DNA of 10,406 nt, taken from Elusimicrobiota bacterium. GTDB lineage: Bacteria; Elusimicrobiota; Elusimicrobia; Elusimicrobiales; Elusimicrobiaceae. A program made the translations under genes and the position numbers. The notes under the pieces are model-generated. The model had not been told where the DNA came from, did not search any database, and saw only the letters and a program-made list of their open reading frames with translations. The stretch covers positions 1 through 10,406 of the forward strand of contig JAIRLH010000019.1 in the NCBI GenBank assembly GCA_031259485.1, given 5' to 3'. Positions 7,541-10,406 of this stretch are shown here, in pieces; the first letter of the stretch is position 1, and each line of letters opens with the position of its first letter.

Positions 7541-7927
7541 ATGAAACAAACTAAAAACATCACCGGCAGCATGGAAGATTATCTTGAAGCCATTGCCATA
7601 GCCTCCGTCAGGGAAGGCGCCGCGCGCGTGACGGATATAAAAACACTGCTCAGCGTAAAAACGCCCAGCGTAAGCGGCGCGCTGGGGGTACTTTCAAAAG
7701 CCGGCCTTATAAAGCATGAAAAATACGGCCGCGTGACATTGACCAAAAAAGGCGCGGTTATAGCAAAGAAAGTCAAAAAGAAACACGCCGTTATATCGGC
7801 CTTCCTGCACTGCGTATTGGGCGTATCTCCCGACGCGGCCGATATAGACGCCTGCAAAATAGAACACGTGATAAGCGAGCAAACCTTCAAAAAACTCTGC
7901 GCCTTTATGCGCGCTCACAAAAAATAA
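7541..7927 (+). CDS. DtxR/MntR-family metal-dependent transcriptional regulator
   Basis: This 128-residue protein has an N-terminal winged helix (about 1-72: SMEDYLEAI, VTDIKTLLSVKTPSVSGALG, GLIKHEKYGRVTLT) and a dimerisation/metal domain (73-128). It lacks the C-terminal SH3-like domain, so it is MntR-sized. Likely metal ligands, by alignment with Bacillus subtilis MntR, are Asp13, Glu16, His82, Cys105, Glu108 and His109. Asp13 corresponds to MntR Asp8, while Cys105 stands where MntR has Glu99 and where DtxR has Cys102, so the site mixes manganese-type and iron-type residues. Such proteins usually repress metal uptake or activate efflux genes when metal is bound. The gene is divergent from ileS and monocistronic, ending before a terminator. 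There is no strong ribosome binding site; AGG at 7526-7528 is the nearest and lies 12 bases upstream. Its target genes are not visible except possibly itself. Confidence 0.88.
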   Translation: MKQTKNITGSMEDYLEAIAIASVREGAARVTDIKTLLSVKTPSVSGALGVLSKAGLIKHEKYGRVTLTKKGAVIAKKVKKKHAVISAFLHCVLGVSPDAADIDACKIEHVISEQTFKKLCAFMRAHKK

Positions 7928-7985
7928 GCGCGGGGAAACGCTCCCGCAACATTCACATTATTCTTATTCGCGTAAAAAAGCGTAG

Positions 7986-8014
7986 AAAACCCCGGTAAGC
8001 AGCTCCGGGGTTTT
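7986..8014. terminator. Bidirectional intrinsic terminator
   Basis: AAAACCCCGG (7986-7995) and CCGGGGTTTT (8005-8014) form a perfect 10-base inverted repeat around a 9-base loop. The A and T runs make it work for both strands: it ends the plus-strand regulator gene (stop at 7927) and the minus-strand lipoprotein gene (stop at 8034), which converge here. Confidence 0.85.
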
Positions 8015-8033
8015 GCCATGAGAAATACCATCT

Positions 8034-8510
8034 CTATACTGCGGAAACGCAAGCGCCTTCCTTTATCAGCCGCAGAAACGGATCCGCCGTATGCGTCCCG
8101 GACGCGTTTCTCCGCTCGGATGTTTTGCCGAAGTATTTTTTAAAGTATTCCTGCAAAACGGCTCCGTTTTCACGATTAAGGCGGCATTCTAAATTACTGC
8201 TTCTGCCAGGTGCTGTTATCTGCTGGGCATAAACACAGCGGCGGTTCTCAATGCCTTTAATGCTAAACAGGGTTGCCGTTTCCTCTCCGGAGGACAGCTT
8301 CACTGATATTTTACAGTTGTAAGGTTTACAATCGGCAAACATTTCATACAATTCGCCGCAGTTGTCTTCCGCGGCGGGCAGAGACGAAACATCAACTTTC
8401 TTATAGACAGCCGCGGCCTGGATACCGGTTTTCGTATCATCAATTTCCTTTTCAGAGCATGCGCAGGTTAGAAGAAGAGAACAAAAGGAAAATAATATTA
8501 TTTTTTTCAT
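8034..8510 (-). CDS. Small six-cysteine lipoprotein, function unknown
   Basis: The 158-residue protein begins with a lipoprotein signal: MKK, a hydrophobic core, then LTCAC with Cys18 as the probable acylated residue (Thr at -3 is less common than Leu; Cys16 is an alternative). The mature part has six cysteines at 51, 61, 66, 92, 109 and 154, an even number that could form three disulfides in an oxidising compartment. No known domain is recognised. It begins 18 bases after the stop of the pilin-like gene, with a strong ribosome binding site in between, so the two are almost certainly co-transcribed. It is the last gene before the bidirectional terminator. By context it may help export, anchor or stabilise the cysteine-rich pilin-like protein, but this is inference only. 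Confidence 0.8.
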   Translation of the reverse strand: MKKIILFSFCSLLLTCACSEKEIDDTKTGIQAAAVYKKVDVSSLPAAEDNCGELYEMFADCKPYNCKISVKLSSGEETATLFSIKGIENRRCVYAQQITAPGRSSNLECRLNRENGAVLQEYFKKYFGKTSERRNASGTHTADPFLRLIKEGACVSAV

Positions 8511-8520
8511 AGTAAAATAT

Positions 8521-8527
8521 CTCCTTT
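8521..8527 (-). promoter_or_regulatory. Ribosome binding site of the six-cysteine lipoprotein gene
   Basis: The minus strand reads AAAGGAG, 10 bases before the ATG at 8510 and one base after the stop codon of the preceding gene. This supports the chosen start and translation from the shared transcript. Confidence 0.75.
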
Positions 8528-8528
8528 A

Positions 8529-10406
8529 TTACAAAACCTGACAGTTAAACGTGCAGCCTGTCTCCCAAATCCAGGTACACGTTGACTTCTCAGGGCAAAA
8601 GTATAAACCACTAGGGCAACTCATACCGTAGGGAAAACCGCAAGTGCATTCTATATAATGGCTGCAATTCGAAGGATCCGGATAAATATAAATATTGCCT
8701 GTTTCATAACTGTCTTGAGGGCATGCGACTTCGTGACCGCTGCCCCATGAATAACTGCCTCCGCCTGGGCTACTGCCAGGCCCGCTGCAAGAGTCATCGT
8801 TGCCACTGCCACTGCCGCCGCCACCCGTGGTAGGTGAGGTAGAATCGCATGTGATGCCATCCATGCAGCCGCCGTTGATATATCCCCTATCGCAACATAT
8901 ACAACTACTTCCGGTCCAGTAAAATTTACTGCCTTGGCTTACACATTTTTCCTCCGGAGTAATGCAACGCGCTTCCACCGAAGACCACTCCGCTCCAGAC
9001 GGGCATTTACAGGTCTGGTCGGACCATTCCCCGCCGGGACAGTTACAGATGCAGGATGCGTCCAGCCACGTTCCGCCTTGGGCGATACATAGGGGACGCT
9101 CCTCTAAGCAGAAAGGCCAATCGCATGTTTGCGCGTATTCGTTATAAAGAAGCCCTTCAGGGCAGCAATTTTTTAAGGCTCTGCCGAAATCGCATCTACA
9201 GAAACATCCAGGGTCCTCAGCATCAGGGAACAATAAAAGGTCGTCGTTCGTTGGAGGACACTGGACATTTGTGCAAACCGCTGATGCCGTTTGGCAGGAC
9301 TGCGAGGCTTCGTCAAATGTATATCCGCTGTTGCACTGGCAACTACTGTTGCAGTTTGCACTCCCGGCTGTACATTCCCCTTCTCCACTACACGAACTCC
9401 ACGCGTCTTCACTCCATGCGCCAGTGGCGCTGTTACATTCTACCGTTCTAGTTTGCGTGCCGCATTTGCCGCACGTCTGACTCTCTGCAGGCTTTGAATC
9501 TTCTGTACATTCATTTGAAGTCGTGCATCCTGTTTTATCCCATTCTCCGCAGTTTCCTCCTTCGCATGACGCCGTGCAGTTTCTTGTAGCCGTACCTCCA
9601 GTGTACTCACTGCTTATGCTTGTACACTCTATACTTGTCTCCTGTTCTTGCTTCGGATTTGTACACGTCCCTATCCAATCACCTGTTTGCCAATTACCCG
9701 TAGTAGTATTACACTCTACGTTTCTTGTCTCTGTTCCGCACCCGCTCGCGCATGCTCGGCTCTCTTCCGGCTTTGTACCTGTACAACCCTTTGTGCATTT
9801 TGTTTTATCCCATTCTCTGCATGACCCTCCAGAACAACTGGCCTCGCAGTCCCTTGTTGCAGTGCCTCCTGTATAGCCCTCCCCTACTAAATCTGCACAA
9901 GCGATAGTAGTCGGCTCGCTCTGCGTCGGACTTGTACATGTCCCGCTCCATTCGCTCCCATCACTATTGCACGTTTCTATCCCGCATCCACTGTAACAAT
10001 CCCTAGTATCACCAGAACTGCATACTATTCCGGAGCCTCCTCCGTCATTGTTCCCGCTTGTTGTCTTACATATTTCTTCCGCCTTGCCTACCACATTGCC
10101 AAAACTATCGCATATATCTCCCGTACATCCCAATCCTTCTTTGCTATAACTCGCCGAGAACGTAAACTCTACCCCTCCTTTGTTATATTCCGCTGTTATG
10201 CACTCTTGCGGCGTATCTATTGTCACTTTATAGTCTTTTATCTGTATTGTGCTTCCATTGGCTTGCTCTGCTGACTTATTACCGGTAAGCTGTCCCATTG
10301 CGGGAAAGTTATCATAGTACTTGCGTGTGCGCGCATATTGCGCTATCTGCTTTGCTCTTACTATCTCAAGAAGATTAACGGCTTCTATAGCGCGGGATTT
10401 ACTTAT
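8529..10406 (-). CDS. Pilin-like surface protein with long cysteine-rich, chitin-binding-like extension (5' end outside window)
   Basis: The frame is open from the right edge to a TAA at 8529-8531, 625 residues, with the N-terminus missing. Numbering here starts at the Met at 10298; 36 residues precede it in frame. Those read ISKSRAIEAVNLLEIVRAKQ..., like the region after the hydrophobic helix in type IV pilins and pseudopilins (EKSR-A-EAL--L). The prepilin signal itself would lie upstream. The pilin head ends near Cys77. A glycine linker (81-90) follows, then about 2.5 repeats (103-309), EGF-like cysteine clusters (309-347 and 404-484), a first CBM14-like module (347-397), a Gly/Ser linker (486-521) and a final CBM14-like module (526-582). 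About 66 of 589 residues are cysteine, so export and disulfide formation are expected. A surface fibre tip or adhesin is the likely role. The product was not recognised as a named protein. Confidence 0.8.
   Translation of the reverse strand: MSKSRAIEAVNLLEIVRAKQIAQYARTRKYYDNFPAMGQLTGNKSAEQANGSTIQIKDYKVTIDTPQECITAEYNKGGVEFTFSASYSKEGLGCTGDICDSFGNVVGKAEEICKTTSGNNDGGGSGIVCSSGDTRDCYSGCGIETCNSDGSEWSGTCTSPTQSEPTTIACADLVGEGYTGGTATRDCEASCSGGSCREWDKTKCTKGCTGTKPEESRACASGCGTETRNVECNTTTGNWQTGDWIGTCTNPKQEQETSIECTSISSEYTGGTATRNCTASCEGGNCGEWDKTGCTTSNECTEDSKPAESQTCGKCGTQTRTVECNSATGAWSEDAWSSCSGEGECTAGSANCNSSCQCNSGYTFDEASQSCQTASAVCTNVQCPPTNDDLLLFPDAEDPGCFCRCDFGRALKNCCPEGLLYNEYAQTCDWPFCLEERPLCIAQGGTWLDASCICNCPGGEWSDQTCKCPSGAEWSSVEARCITPEEKCVSQGSKFYWTGSSCICCDRGYINGGCMDGITCDSTSPTTGGGGSGSGNDDSCSGPGSSPGGGSYSWGSGHEVACPQDSYETGNIYIYPDPSNCSHYIECTCGFPYGMSCPSGLYFCPEKSTCTWIWETGCTFNCQVL
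8553..8723 (-). other. C-terminal peritrophin-A/CBM14-like domain in the pilin-like protein
   Basis: Residues 526-582 (counted from the Met at 10298) have cysteines 526, 545, 551, 561, 574 and 582. The gaps are 18, 5, 9, 12 and 7, all inside the peritrophin-A consensus as I recall it (13-20, 5-6, 9-19, 10-14, 4-14). Diagnostic residues also fit: YPDPSNCSHYIEC for the PDP--C--YY-C core, and CPSGLYF for the CP-GL-F strand. Two extra cysteines (553, 568) could form a further bridge. Family members bind chitin. Confidence 0.65.
9108..9260 (-). other. Second, degenerate CBM14-like module
   Basis: Residues 347-397 contain FPDAEDPGC, then CPEGLLYN and TCDWPFC, matching the PDP--C, CP-GL-FN and CDWP parts of CBM14. 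Cysteine gaps are 17, 3, 9, 12 and 4 when Cys365, 369 and 379 are used. The gap of 3 is shorter than the 5-6 normally seen, so the fold is less certain here. Confidence 0.4.
9372..9992 (-). repeat. Tandem cysteine-rich protein repeats (about 2.5 units)
   Basis: Within the pilin-like gene, units start at residues 103, 185 and 277. Shared elements are SGCG-ET/CGT-TR-VEC, TGNW...W-GTCT-P-Q, YTGGTATR-C-ASC-GG-C and EWDKT-C. The first two units are complete (about 82 and 92 residues); the third stops after about 32 residues. The TGGTATR segment and the EWDKT segment are nearly identical between units 1 and 2, which points to internal duplication. Confidence 0.75.

Noticed and set aside
7929..7947. 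Weak GCGGGG / TCCCGC hairpin after the regulator gene
   Set aside because: The stem is short and imperfect with no T run, and the strong terminator at 7986-8014 already explains the end of both genes.
9372..9992. Tandem repeats considered as a CRISPR array
   Set aside because: The repeats are long, coding in frame, diverged and have no regular spacers; they are protein-level duplications.

Overview
The window reads as a bacterial chromosome segment, probably from an Elusimicrobiota-like gut or symbiont lineage. That placement is an inference. It rests on the long cysteine-rich protein at the right edge, whose N-terminal part looks like the pilin-type proteins that are abundant in Elusimicrobium genomes. 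The placement is not proven by any single gene here.

Positions 1-7422 hold a compact minus-strand gene cluster. Read in the direction of transcription it is ileS (isoleucyl-tRNA synthetase), lspA (lipoprotein signal peptidase), a TPR lipoprotein, a P1B-architecture P-type ATPase with altered catalytic motifs, queF (preQ0 reductase), and a membrane-anchored protein with a PrcB-like C-terminal region that runs off the left edge. Junctions are tight: a 14-base overlap at ileS/lspA, a 48-base gap before the ATPase, and 4-base ATGA stop/start overlaps at the other three. One transcript with translational coupling is likely. LspA sits directly before a gene encoding one of its probable substrates.

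Positions 7423-7540 are a divergent intergenic region with an AT-rich -10-like box for ileS, a GC-rich palindrome, a TTGACA box and overlapping TTAGG/CTAA inverted repeats. To the right lies a plus-strand DtxR/MntR-family metalloregulator (7541-7927). It ends before a symmetric bidirectional terminator (7986-8014).

Converging on that terminator is a second minus-strand unit (8034-10406). It contains a pilin-like protein entering from the right edge with a very long cysteine-rich extension, then a small six-cysteine lipoprotein 18 bases downstream.

The most interesting observation is in the pilin-like protein. After a pilin-type head it carries about 2.5 tandem cysteine-rich repeats, EGF-like cysteine clusters, a glycine-rich linker and a C-terminal module. 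The cysteine spacing and residues of that module match the peritrophin-A/CBM14 chitin-binding family, which is best known from insects and other animals. A second, degenerate copy appears mid-protein. This suggests a surface fibre or adhesin aimed at chitin or a host matrix. The second notable point is the P-type ATPase: it keeps the phosphorylation and hinge motifs but has lost the CPC metal site, the TGE glutamate and the HP motif.
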